A stretch of DNA of 49,673 nucleotides from Flavobacteriales bacterium (GTDB taxonomy: Bacteria; Bacteroidota; Bacteroidia; Flavobacteriales; BACL11), in NCBI GenBank assembly GCA_014381465.1, contig JACNLP010000037.1, positions 1 to 49,673 on the forward strand, in the 5' to 3' direction. Within the stretch, counting starts at the first letter, position 1. Every line of letters starts with the position of its first letter. This document shows positions 10,666-20,103 of this stretch, piece after piece. The notes beneath the pieces are model-generated. The model did no database searches. It was not told the DNA's origin and saw only the letters and a list, made by a program, of their open reading frames with translations. The position numbers and the translations under genes are program-made.

Positions 10666-13659
10666 TTAGCTGAGCTTTTCAAGTATGGAAATAGCTGATT
10701 TTGCAATAATTGTGCCGGGGCCAAAAATACCACTTACCCCTGCTTCAAATAAGAAATCATAATCCTGCTTTGGAATAACGCCCCCAGCAATTACCAAAAT
10801 ATCTTCTCGCCCTAATTTTTTCAAAGCAGTAATTACTTTTGGTACAAGGGTTTTATGCCCTGCTGCTAAGGAGGAAATCCCTAAAATATGCACATCATTT
10901 TCAATGGCCTGTTTTGCCACTTCTTCTGGTGTTTGAAAAAGTGGGCTGATATCCACATCAAAGCCCAAATCAGCAAAGGAGGTAGCCACAATTTTCGCGC
11001 CTCTATCGTGCCCATCTTGTCCCATTTTCGCTACCATTATTCTTGGTCTTCTGCCTTTTTCAGTAGCGAATATATTGGCCAAATCTTTGGCTTTCTTAAA
11101 ATATTTATCGGCTTCTATTTCCATTTTATATACGCCTGTTATTAGTTGGTTTTCGGCTTTGTATCTGCCAAAAATATTTTCCAAAGCATCTGATATTTCG
11201 CCCAAAGTTGCTCTTTGCTTTGCCGCTTCTATCGCCAAACTTAGTAAATTTTCTGAATCCCTCTCACATCCTTTTGTTAAAGCATTAAGTGCAGCTTTTA
11301 CTTTTTTAGTATCTCTTTCTTCTTTTAGCTTTTTTAGCCGATCAATTTGTGATTTCCGTACTGCTGTATTATCTACTTCTAATATTTCAAAATCATTTTC
11401 TTCCTTTTCAATTTTATTGGCATTTACTCCAACAATAATATCTTTCCCAGAATCTATTCTTGCTTGCTTTCTGGCAGCCGATTGCTCAATTCTCATTTTT
11501 GGAATTCCTGTTTCAATGGCTTTTGCCATGCCACCCAACTCTTCAATCTCCTGAATGTGTTGCCAAGCTTTTTCAGCAATTTGAGCAGTAAGATATTCCA
11601 CATAATACGATCCGCCCCAAGGGTCAACCGTATCGCAAATACCAATACTGTTTTGTAAATAAATTTGCGTATCTCTTGCAATTTTTGCTGAAAAATCGGT
11701 AGGCAATGCAATGGCTTCATCTAGGGCATTAGTATGTAAGCTTTGTGTGCCTCCCATAACGGCTGCCATGGCTTCCACAGTTGTGCGCGTAATATTATTG
11801 AAAGGATCTTGCTCGGTTAAACTCCATCCAGAGGTTTGGCAATGCGTCCTAAGCGCCATTGATTTAGGATTTTTCGGTTCAAACTGTTTAATGAGTTTTG
11901 CCCAAAGCATTCTTGCGGCACGCATTTTTGCAATTTCCATAAAATGGTTCATCCCAATTCCCCAAAAGAAGGAAAGTCGGGGCGCAAAATCATCAATTTT
12001 AAGTCCTGATTTTATTCCAGTTCTTACATATTCTAGGCCGTCTGACAAAGTATAAGCCAATTCAATATCGGCAGTAGCGCCTGCTTCTTGCATGTGGTAG
12101 CCAGAAATACTTATGCTGTTAAATTTTGGCATGTTTTCAGTAGTAAACTTGAAAATATCAGAAATAATCCGCATAGAATATTTTGGTGGATAGATATAAG
12201 TATTTCGCACCATAAATTCTTTCAAAATATCATTTTGTATGGTGCCGTTTAGTTTTTCTAAATCCACTCCTTGTTCCTTGGCCGCTACAATATAAAAAGC
12301 CAAAATGGGTAAAACCGCCCCATTCATAGTCATGGAAACGGACATTTTATCTAGTGGGATTTTATCAAATAAAATTTTCATATCCAGCACCGAATCAATA
12401 GCAACCCCAGCCATACCAACATCTCCTTCTACTCTTGGGTTGTCCGAATCATAACCTCTGTGTGTTGCCAAATCAAATGCCACCGAAAGTCCTTTTTGTC
12501 CAGCAGCTAAGTTTTTTCTGTAAAAATCATTGGATGCTTCTGCTGTTGAAAATCCTGCATATTGGCGAATGGTCCAAGGTCTGCTCACATACATGGTGGA
12601 ATAAGGTCCTCTTAAAAATGGAGGGATTCCAGCTGCAAAATTGTTGTGTTTTTCTTCTTGTTTGCTAAAACTATTTGGCACTTCAATTTGCTCGGCTGAT
12701 AGCCAACTTCTACTATTTTCTTGCTTTGCAATAGCTTCTTTTTTGATGTCAAAACCTTTCAAAAGTTCTGCTGTTAAGTATTCCATAAAATAGGCGCCAG
12801 CCGTTGGGTCTTGCACCTTATCTAAAAAGCTTTCATTTCTTAAAATAGTTTGCTGATTTCTGGCCAAGCGCTCCGAAAAATCGAAGGAAGATTCAAAAGT
12901 TGCATTATAAGAATTTACCAAAATGCTATCGGTGCCACCAAAAATAGCGGACATGCTTGCAGTTGTACTTGCTATCAAATTATTGTAAGGATTATCTTTT
13001 TGCTGATTTTTTGTAGAGTTTTCTGCAAATATAAATGGAGTTTTGCCTGTTTTTTCTTTCCATAAAATTCTAAAAGCCCTGAGTTTTGCAATTTCCTGAA
13101 AATAATTTTCTCCAATAAAAAAATGAAACTGGATATTTCCCTTTGCGTTTTTTCCTTTCTCAAAAGCATCATGTATTTGTGCTTTGGCAGTTTTCCCTTC
13201 TGCAAAAATGGTTGAGCAGAAAGTAGGATGAGAAAAATTCTCAACTCCATGAAAAGCACCATTTACTTTTTTATCTCTAATAAAATCAAGCCACTTATTT
13301 ACAAAATCAGCAGTGTAATTTTTGAAATCAATTCTGATATGTTGGGTGGAAACATTTTTGAGTAATACTTCCAAATTATTCGGATTGGAAAAACAAAGGG
13401 CACTTACCTCATTTTCAAGAGCTAAAAGAGCCTTTTTATTTGCTTGTTTGGCATTTGCACCGTCAATAAGTTGGCAAGCGTTCCAAGTATTTTCCTTTCC
13501 TAATGGCTGTTTTTGACTTACAATATCTTGATGATAAAAAGGCAAAGTCCCATTATCAGCTATCAAAGCACCATAATCTTTCCCTTTTAAATCTGCTATT
13601 ATTTTCTCTTCCCACTGTTTTGCACTTTGGGATTTGAAATCCTCAAAAAGACTATTCAT
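10666..13659 (-). CDS. Methylmalonyl-CoA mutase: MutA-like N-terminal region fused to full-length MutB-like mutase with C-terminal B12-binding domain
   Basis: [81 protein letters not shown]-term [35 protein letters not shown]12 motif; N-terminal third carries a second mutase-like segment [31 protein letters not shown]. Confidence 0.92.
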   Translation of the reverse strand: MNSLFEDFKSQSAKQWEEKIIADLKGKDYGALIADNGTLPFYHQDIVSQKQPLGKENTWNACQLIDGANAKQANKKALLALENEVSALCFSNPNNLEVLLKNVSTQHIRIDFKNYTADFVNKWLDFIRDKKVNGAFHGVENFSHPTFCSTIFAEGKTAKAQIHDAFEKGKNAKGNIQFHFFIGENYFQEIAKLRAFRILWKEKTGKTPFIFAENSTKNQQKDNPYNNLIASTTASMSAIFGGTDSILVNSYNATFESSFDFSERLARNQQTILRNESFLDKVQDPTAGAYFMEYLTAELLKGFDIKKEAIAKQENSRSWLSAEQIEVPNSFSKQEEKHNNFAAGIPPFLRGPYSTMYVSRPWTIRQYAGFSTAEASNDFYRKNLAAGQKGLSVAFDLATHRGYDSDNPRVEGDVGMAGVAIDSVLDMKILFDKIPLDKMSVSMTMNGAVLPILAFYIVAAKEQGVDLEKLNGTIQNDILKEFMVRNTYIYPPKYSMRIISDIFKFTTENMPKFNSISISGYHMQEAGATADIELAYTLSDGLEYVRTGIKSGLKIDDFAPRLSFFWGIGMNHFMEIAKMRAARMLWAKLIKQFEPKNPKSMALRTHCQTSGWSLTEQDPFNNITRTTVEAMAAVMGGTQSLHTNALDEAIALPTDFSAKIARDTQIYLQNSIGICDTVDPWGGSYYVEYLTAQIAEKAWQHIQEIEELGGMAKAIETGIPKMRIEQSAARKQARIDSGKDIIVGVNANKIEKEENDFEILEVDNTAVRKSQIDRLKKLKEERDTKKVKAALNALTKGCERDSENLLSLAIEAAKQRATLGEISDALENIFGRYKAENQLITGVYKMEIEADKYFKKAKDLANIFATEKGRRPRIMVAKMGQDGHDRGAKIVATSFADLGFDVDISPLFQTPEEVAKQAIENDVHILGISSLAAGHKTLVPKVITALKKLGREDILVIAGGVIPKQDYDFLFEAGVSGIFGPGTIIAKSAISILEKLS

Positions 13660-13972
13660 TGTCTTTTTTTTCTCTTATAATGAATAAATCTTCATTGTCT
13701 TTTTTCATCAAAAAACGCTCTCTTGCAAATCGTTCTTGCTCTTGCGTGTTATTATTCAAATTATACACTTTTGTACTATCTTTCTCTATTTCTGCTTTAT
13801 AAAATTCCTGTTGTTCTTTTAGATCTTTGAACTCATTATTCATTTTTATCTGGGTAATAATATCGAAAGTATCAATAAAAAAAATCCAAACCAAAAAAAC
13901 AATAAATGTAATGAGGTATTTGTTGCGCAAAGGCGCAGGAAGTTTTTGGTATAAATCTTTTATTCTTTTCAC
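13652..13972 (-). CDS. Septum formation initiator (FtsB/DivIC-like) family protein
   Basis: 106 aa, one TM helix followed by coiled coil and ...[21 protein letters not shown]; 8-bp overlap with mutase ORF. Confidence 0.8.
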   Translation of the reverse strand: MKRIKDLYQKLPAPLRNKYLITFIVFLVWIFFIDTFDIITQIKMNNEFKDLKEQQEFYKAEIEKDSTKVYNLNNNTQEQERFARERFLMKKDNEDLFIIREKKDNE

Positions 13973-14142
13973 AGACGCAAATATAGTAGATAGTTTTTTT
14001 ATACTGCTAAAATAAAAAACTACTTATTAAGAAACTTCTCTAAATAAGAGAAGAAGCAAAAGTAATTGGAAGAAAGAGGGTTGGGTTATGAGTTTTTATC
14101 TAAAAGTATCTAGCTTGTAGTTTGTAGAATTCTCATCTTTTA

Positions 14143-14190
14143 GATCCTGAAACCTTTAGGTTCAGCAAAGCTAATCAAGTTCAGGATGAC
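14143..14190. repeat. Intergenic palindromic element, possible dispersed repeat
   Basis: gatcctgaaacctttaggttcagcaaagctaatcaagttcaggatgac with 8-bp inverted arms ATCCTGAA (14144-14151) / TTCAGGAT (14180-14187). Confidence 0.4.
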
Positions 14191-14196
14191 TGCAAC

Positions 14197-15852
14197 TTAT
14201 TCAATAACCATCCTTTTCTCTACTGTTCCATCATCATAGATGTAGAAAAGGGGCGTGTTTTTAGTTGGAATAGTTTCTCTACCAAGAACATCTACTATTT
14301 TAAGGAGTGTTGTATTTTCAGAATAATAATCAGAAACAGAAGTTGAAAAACCACTATAACACTTATTGATATAAGCTAAACTATTTTCAATACTAAAAGT
14401 TAGAGTTGCAGTAGAGTCTTTACAAATACATCTGCCATCAATTGGGTTATAAGTCATATAAGGAGCATTTGTTTCAAAGGCCTTAAAAGTACATTGCTCA
14501 AATGAAAGTGAATCAGAAGTTAAAACTTGATTTATATGATCCCAATTAGAGAAAAGTGTATTTCCATTTGTCCAATAATTATTCCCGCTTTCCTGAGTAA
14601 AATCACAAGGTTTGAGAAACAACAAATACAAAGTTCCTGTACCTCCAGCTCCTCCTCCAATATTTACTGCAATAGTTCCATCTCCTTTTAAATCTCCTAT
14701 AAAAGACATAGAACGAGAGAACCTACCTTCAGCAGATAAGTTCAGATTAAATCCACCACTTGCATTGTTAATTTGAGTAAAAGTTTTTACTGTTTTATCT
14801 GCATTCAGATATAAAATATACCCCCATCCTTCATTTTGTTGATTAGCACCTGTAATTAAATCATTTATCCCATCACCATTCAAATCACCAACACTACACA
14901 TAGCATGTCCGAAATTAGCACCTGATGTTCCATTCGGATTTGCACCCATAGTAAGGGTGTCCGTAAATCCATTCATTCCTTCAGTAATTTTTAATTTACT
15001 TACTACATTAAAAGTAGTTGCATCTAAAGATAAAATCCATACCGCACCTTTTCCTCCATCCGACATAAAAGCCCCAACCGCCATTTCAAGAGTTCCATCA
15101 TTATCTAAATCACCTAGCATAGCAACTTCTCTGCCTCCAAAATTATCGCCATTATTTAATCCTGTACCGAAACCACCCTGAGTAGAACTAATAGTAATTG
15201 TGTTTGAAATAGTTGCACTATTACTAAAGAATAAAATATCAATGGCTCCTTTTCCTGATCCTCCAGCATTTGACATAGGATTACAAACTACTAAGTCAAT
15301 TCTGCCATCATTATTTATATCGCCAATTGCTGTTATTCCTTGTGATATAATAGGATTATGTTTTACGAAATTCTTAACCGTTCCATCAGAATTAAGATGA
15401 ATAATATACAAACATTTATTTGTAGAACCACTTGCAGTAACCGCTATGTCAGGGATATTATCTGCATCATAATCTCCAATTGCAGCAACTCCATATCCGA
15501 AATAATTTGATGGTAAAAGAGAATCTGTAAAACCACCTTTTAACATTGATATTTTTTGATTGGATTGTACCGTTCCATCATTATTCATAAACAGAATATA
15601 AACTGCACCTGCATCTGTTTGCCCATCATCATCTGACCTTGCACCAACTGCTAAATCAATAATTCCATCTCCATTTACATCTCCAATTGCATCATGCTCT
15701 CTGCTAAATCTGTCTGCCATATCCAAGTTGGCGTAAAACCCTCCTGAATTATTCTCAATTTTTACAAAACCATCAGGACCAAAATTAGTTGTGGTTTGTG
15801 CTTGCATCATAAACGGAATGCAAAGAGTAAAGAGTAGTGTTGTTTTATTCAT
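14197..15852 (-). CDS. Secreted FG-GAP/integrin alpha-like repeat protein with C-terminal sorting-like tag
   Basis: Start chosen at MNKTTLLFTLCIPFMMQAQ (ORF track extends to 15897); repeats such as IGDVNGDGIIDLAVGARSDDDG; tail LLKIVDVLGRETIPTKNTPLFYIYDDGTVEKRMVIE. Confidence 0.85.
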   Translation of the reverse strand: MNKTTLLFTLCIPFMMQAQTTTNFGPDGFVKIENNSGGFYANLDMADRFSREHDAIGDVNGDGIIDLAVGARSDDDGQTDAGAVYILFMNNDGTVQSNQKISMLKGGFTDSLLPSNYFGYGVAAIGDYDADNIPDIAVTASGSTNKCLYIIHLNSDGTVKNFVKHNPIISQGITAIGDINNDGRIDLVVCNPMSNAGGSGKGAIDILFFSNSATISNTITISSTQGGFGTGLNNGDNFGGREVAMLGDLDNDGTLEMAVGAFMSDGGKGAVWILSLDATTFNVVSKLKITEGMNGFTDTLTMGANPNGTSGANFGHAMCSVGDLNGDGINDLITGANQQNEGWGYILYLNADKTVKTFTQINNASGGFNLNLSAEGRFSRSMSFIGDLKGDGTIAVNIGGGAGGTGTLYLLFLKPCDFTQESGNNYWTNGNTLFSNWDHINQVLTSDSLSFEQCTFKAFETNAPYMTYNPIDGRCICKDSTATLTFSIENSLAYINKCYSGFSTSVSDYYSENTTLLKIVDVLGRETIPTKNTPLFYIYDDGTVEKRMVIE

Positions 15853-15906
15853 AATTATTGATTTTTTAATTGTGTTCGTGAATGATTCTCGTTTCATGGT
15901 TTTTGT

Positions 15907-17181
15907 TTATTCAATAACAATCCTTTTTTCTACTGTTCCATCATCATAGATGTAGAATTGTGGCACATTAGGAAGATGTTTAGAGTCTCTTCCTAAAACA
16001 TCAACAATCATCTTCAATTTTCTTTCTTTTCCGTTAAGGTCAGTTACATAAGTAGCGTGTCCAACAGTAATTCCTCTATACATTCTTTGAATAGGGCTCT
16101 GACTCCCATTATCATTGGTAAACTTAACCTTTGCCATTGCAGTATCCGGCCCTGCCATTAAGGGGTCTGTAAAAAAGTGAAATGAAAAATCCAAAGTATC
16201 TCCAGCAGAAAGTATAACAGATGCTGTATCTTGTGTGGAGGGCAAACAAACACCTGTACACATAGAAGAACTCCAAGTTTGAGATGGTAAAGTATTTAAA
16301 ACTCTTTCCAGATTTACTTTTACTCCATCAGAATTTGAAGTATTTATTAGCTCTCCAAAAATATCAATAATGTCTCCTGAATTTCCACTAACAGAAGCAC
16401 TTTGCCCTACTTTTAACTGAAAATCAAAAGTTCCAGCAAGTGAAGTAACTTGCGTACAGTTAGCAGAATTTACACCTAACAAACTATCAATATCACACCA
16501 AATATTTGTTGGAGGACCAGAAGGTGGGTTGGTATTATTAAACCAACTGTGGTAAGCGAATAATACTCCATTTGTATCAATCAAATAAGCATTGTTAGGT
16601 CCATCATAATATTGCCACCACTCATTACAAGGCCCATCAATATAAACAGGCACATTTATAGGTGTTGGAACATAGTTTCCGCTTCCTACTCCATTCAACA
16701 TATCCGAGACATTATTTTTTCTTTCCAAATAAGTAGTGGGTTGATAATAAGGAGGGTTGGTTGGGTTTACATTTCCACTAGAAGGCATTACGCTTCCAGT
16801 AGGATGAGCCTCAACCGTATAAACTACAAAACATTCAATATCATTTCCGAATTGTGCAGCAACTTGGTTTAATTCCGTCATGTGATTTCTGAAAATAGGA
16901 CAAGTATAACTGCCAGCAACCATCAATACTCTTTTCCCAGAATTTAGAACATTTGATAAAGTAACTGAATTTCCATTGATATCCCAAAGAGTAAAATCCG
17001 CCATGGTATCACCTACATTTACAGGAATCCAAGGGTTTCCTTGTGTTCTTGGAACTATAGTACAAACTGCATCAGCATCTTGTGGTTGACTACTAAGCCC
17101 AATAGAAGGCAACAACTGAACTTGTGCTATTAAAATTGATGATGTAAATAGTAATGTGGCTATTATGTAAAGCTTCTTCAT
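15907..17181 (-). CDS. Secreted deiodinase-like thioredoxin-fold protein with C-terminal sorting-like tag
   Basis: FTLWDINGNSVTLSNVLNSGKRVLMVAGSYTCPIFRNHMTELNQVAAQFGNDIECFVVYTVEAHPTGS...PVYIDGPCNEWWQYYDGPNNAYLIDTNGVLFAYHSWF; tail VDVLGRDSKHLPNVPQFYIYDDGTVEKRIVIE. Confidence 0.75.
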   Translation of the reverse strand: MKKLYIIATLLFTSSILIAQVQLLPSIGLSSQPQDADAVCTIVPRTQGNPWIPVNVGDTMADFTLWDINGNSVTLSNVLNSGKRVLMVAGSYTCPIFRNHMTELNQVAAQFGNDIECFVVYTVEAHPTGSVMPSSGNVNPTNPPYYQPTTYLERKNNVSDMLNGVGSGNYVPTPINVPVYIDGPCNEWWQYYDGPNNAYLIDTNGVLFAYHSWFNNTNPPSGPPTNIWCDIDSLLGVNSANCTQVTSLAGTFDFQLKVGQSASVSGNSGDIIDIFGELINTSNSDGVKVNLERVLNTLPSQTWSSSMCTGVCLPSTQDTASVILSAGDTLDFSFHFFTDPLMAGPDTAMAKVKFTNDNGSQSPIQRMYRGITVGHATYVTDLNGKERKLKMIVDVLGRDSKHLPNVPQFYIYDDGTVEKRIVIE

Positions 17182-17191
17182 TTTAGTTAGT

Positions 17192-18541
17192 TTACTGTTT
17201 TATTATTATTCTTTTCTCTACCGTTCCATCATCAAAGATATAAAATAATGTAGTATTATTAATAAGGCGAGTTTCTCTACCAAGAACATCTACTACTTTA
17301 ATCAATTTTTTGTTTAATTTTTGAGTTTCATTTATTGATGTAGCTGATGAAATATCTCTTACTGCTCTTACTGCATTAAAAACATAATGCACATCACCTT
17401 GAGGACCCATAAAAGATGGATAATTATTAGGGTTTCCACTCTTATAATCACTTTTTTGAGATCCAGCACCATGCACATCTAATAATGAAAAAGTACCTGA
17501 GTTTGGTGGCATTTCCATCATTCCTTGCCCCATACCAAAAGCGAAATATGCAGCAGTACCATAATAATTTGTAGGATTGTTTATGTGTGTAGTTGATGTC
17601 CAAAAGTAAGGGTATTGTCCAGGATTTCCATCAGGGTCATTTATCATAGTACAAGAAAAAATAGGGTCAATTGCTGCTGAGTTTGAAGTGGTAGGAGATC
17701 TTGTGTAATCAATAATACTTTGTAATTCTTTTGGGTTTGGTAGTCTCCAATCAGAATAATTAGCAAAAGTTAAGTTCTCACAATATGAGAGTGCATTTTC
17801 CCAATCAAAAAAGTTTCCATCATCAGCTTGTTGCCACATTAATCCCGTATTTAAATCACTTACTGTTCCATCATTATTATCTATGAAATTATTCGTGCCG
17901 TAATTTAAGTTTCCTCTAACCATTCTATAATACATTACATTTAAATTTTGTGAACTAGGAGGCATAAATTTTGAATATCCTTTAATTCTGCCATCCACAA
18001 AATTAACCCCAAAAATAGTTTCACTACCATTCATTGTTAAACCAACATATTCTGTAGAAGTCCATGTTTGCGCATCAATTTCTCTTTCCCCAATTGTTAC
18101 ATCTCCAATTGGCTGATCAAAATAATTAGTATCAATATACAAGTATTTTGCACTCTCACCTTCTGATTCTCCAGTAAAAAGAATTAATGAATATAGCTCC
18201 TTTAATGTTGGGACTCTCCAATCCGTAAATCCTCCTTTTGTGAGAGTATCTGCTTTAGTAATTGCATCTGTAGGATTAATCTTTGTTCCCATATTTTGTT
18301 CCCAGACAAGTCCTGTTACATTATCTGTGATGGTACCATCTCCATTGTTGGTGTAGTTAGGTTGATTTCCAGTGTAATGAGCGTCTTGCCCAAAAAATGT
18401 TTGTCCAGTAGTAGGTGAGGGAATGACACTAGAATTATCAAAATAATCTGACACATCTGTATCAACAATTGGGTAAGCAATTTGACTAAATAGACTTGAA
18501 TACGATAGGAGAAGAGCCCCTGTAACTAAATAATTTTTCAT
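17192..18541 (-). CDS. Secreted DUF1566 (Lcl C-terminal)-like protein with two repeats and C-terminal sorting-like tag
   Basis: NGDGTITDNVTGLVWEQ...DWRVPTLKELYSLI and NNDGTVSDLNTGLMWQQ...DWRLPNPKELQSIIDYTRSP; tail IKVVDVLGRETRLINNTTLFYIFDDGTVEKRIIIKQ. Confidence 0.85.
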   Translation of the reverse strand: MKNYLVTGALLLSYSSLFSQIAYPIVDTDVSDYFDNSSVIPSPTTGQTFFGQDAHYTGNQPNYTNNGDGTITDNVTGLVWEQNMGTKINPTDAITKADTLTKGGFTDWRVPTLKELYSLILFTGESEGESAKYLYIDTNYFDQPIGDVTIGEREIDAQTWTSTEYVGLTMNGSETIFGVNFVDGRIKGYSKFMPPSSQNLNVMYYRMVRGNLNYGTNNFIDNNDGTVSDLNTGLMWQQADDGNFFDWENALSYCENLTFANYSDWRLPNPKELQSIIDYTRSPTTSNSAAIDPIFSCTMINDPDGNPGQYPYFWTSTTHINNPTNYYGTAAYFAFGMGQGMMEMPPNSGTFSLLDVHGAGSQKSDYKSGNPNNYPSFMGPQGDVHYVFNAVRAVRDISSATSINETQKLNKKLIKVVDVLGRETRLINNTTLFYIFDDGTVEKRIIIKQ

Positions 18542-18555
18542 GGTTTTTATTTTTA

Positions 18556-19005
18556 TTAATGTTTCTTTTGATGATTTCCTTTTCTGCTACCCTTTCTAAT
18601 TTTTTTAAGAAGCTCTCTTTTGAATTGCATTTCAGCATGGTAAAGTGTTGCAACCTTTTTAGTAGGCAATATTTTCTGAAATTTCAGATTGTATTCTTTT
18701 TTAGTATCTAGCTCTTTCTGCTCAATGATAAAATTATTATTCAGCATTTCAGCAATCTCAGCATCAGACATTTGTTTAATATCTTTTCTGTTTTGTTTTT
18801 TTTCATCATGCAAAGATTTCATTACATCTGAAAACTCATTATACAGAGGCCAAAATACCTGGGCTTCTTTAGTTGTTAGTTCTAATTGAGTTGTAATGAA
18901 AGCAACTTTTTGTGCCTCTATCTTTTCTCTTTTTTTGTCGGATATGTTTTGTGAAAACAGAAATAGCGGACAAAGCATGGCGATTAAAATTGTTTTTGTG
19001 TTCAT
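18556..19005 (-). CDS. Small periplasmic Spy/CpxP-like helical protein
   Basis: 149 aa; signal peptide MNTKTILIAMLCPLFLFSQ; KREKIEAQKVAFITTQLELTTKEAQVFWPLYNEF. Confidence 0.6.
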   Translation of the reverse strand: MNTKTILIAMLCPLFLFSQNISDKKREKIEAQKVAFITTQLELTTKEAQVFWPLYNEFSDVMKSLHDEKKQNRKDIKQMSDAEIAEMLNNNFIIEQKELDTKKEYNLKFQKILPTKKVATLYHAEMQFKRELLKKIRKGSRKGNHQKKH

Positions 19006-19018
19006 AGTGTTTTGTTTT

Positions 19019-19387
19019 TTAAAGTTCGTAAATTAGTTCGTTATAGTTAAAATGTTCCATTAAATATTCGTCTGTTGTTTCCTCTTTTTCTAAGTCAATA
19101 TATTCCAGAATTAAATCTTCTTCCACATCATAAAAGGCAAGTAGTTCTACCAAGTCCTCATCCGTTAAATTTGTATTCTGATTATTATACCAAACTCCTG
19201 AAAATATTAGTATAACTATTACTAAAGCAGGAGCAATTGTTTTAAGCCGAGAGAAAGAAATAATACTCTCTTTCTTAGGGCTATCTACATCATACATTAT
19301 GTTTTGTGAAAGAGTCAAGAAATAATCCTTTGGCACTTTATAAGGATTTCTTTTTGCTATGTTTTTTATGTCTATTTTTTTGTTCAT
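19019..19387 (-). CDS. Single-TM protein, possible anti-sigma partner of adjacent ECF sigma factor
   Basis: 122 aa; N-terminal NPYKVPKDYFLTLSQNIM followed by one TM segment (TIAPALVIVILIFSGVWY); directly downstream of a sigma-70 gene. Confidence 0.55.
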   Translation of the reverse strand: MNKKIDIKNIAKRNPYKVPKDYFLTLSQNIMYDVDSPKKESIISFSRLKTIAPALVIVILIFSGVWYNNQNTNLTDEDLVELLAFYDVEEDLILEYIDLEKEETTDEYLMEHFNYNELIYEL

Positions 19388-19420
19388 CTGTTTTCTATGA
19401 CTTTGCTGATTATAAAAGGT

Positions 19421-19969
19421 TTAATTATTAGTTAGATAATCTTCAATTTTATTTTTTGCATGATGGTAAGATGCTTTTAATGCCCCCACTGATGTTCCTA
19501 GTATTTCTGAGATTTCATCATATTTTAGTTCATCAAAATATTTCATATTGAATACGAGCCTTTGTTTTGTAGGAAGTGTAAGTATGGCTTTTTGTAATTT
19601 TCTTTCAATCTCATCTCCATCAAAATAAGGTCCATCAATTTGTGAAGATAAGCCGTGTGAAACTTCATCAATAGATTGGAAAAGATGCTTTCTTTTCTTT
19701 TTTAAAAATGTAATAGACTCATTGGTAGCTATTCGATACAGCCAAGTATAAATTTTAGAATCCCCCCTGAAATTGGGTAATGCTTTCCATATTTTTATAA
19801 AGGTGTTTTGAACCACATCATTAGTATCATCATGATCGATTACAATTTTACGCACATGCCAATAAATTCTTTCCTGAAATGTGCGTACAATAAGATTAAA
19901 CCCCTGTTTTGTTGTTTCAGGATTTTTAAATAGTGCTAGTAGTTCTTTATCTGTATTATTTGTAGTCAG
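19421..19969 (-). CDS. RNA polymerase sigma-70 factor, ECF subfamily (N-terminus extended upstream of the ORF track)
   Basis: DHDDTNDVVQNTFIKIWKALPNFRGDSKIYTWLYRIATNESITFLKKK; region 4 KLQKAILTLPTKQRLVFNMKYFDELKYDEISEILGTSVGALKASYHHAKNKI; in-frame upstream reading LTTNNTDKELLALFKNPETTKQGFNLIVRTFQERIYWH back to the stop at 19973-19975. Confidence 0.85.
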   Translation of the reverse strand: MTTNNTDKELLALFKNPETTKQGFNLIVRTFQERIYWHVRKIVIDHDDTNDVVQNTFIKIWKALPNFRGDSKIYTWLYRIATNESITFLKKKRKHLFQSIDEVSHGLSSQIDGPYFDGDEIERKLQKAILTLPTKQRLVFNMKYFDELKYDEISEILGTSVGALKASYHHAKNKIEDYLTNN

Positions 19970-20103
19970 TTTTTAATTGTTTTGTAAAAGTGTTCAAAAA
20001 CGAGATTCTTTGGCTTTGCCGAATAAACAACATTTCACATTCGCTTAGGATAACAACATTTTTTATCTATTCTCTAAAAGTGTAGCGGTCTAAAATCTAT
20101 CTT

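Noticed and set aside
11075-11554. 159-aa plus-strand ORF opposite methylmalonyl-CoA mutase
   Set aside because: Antisense shadow ORF; the mutase strand is unambiguous. The same applies to the other short ORFs opposite large genes.
15907-17181. Possible selenoprotein (deiodinase-like active site)
   Set aside because: The active-site codon is TGT (Cys); no in-frame TGA or SECIS-like need.
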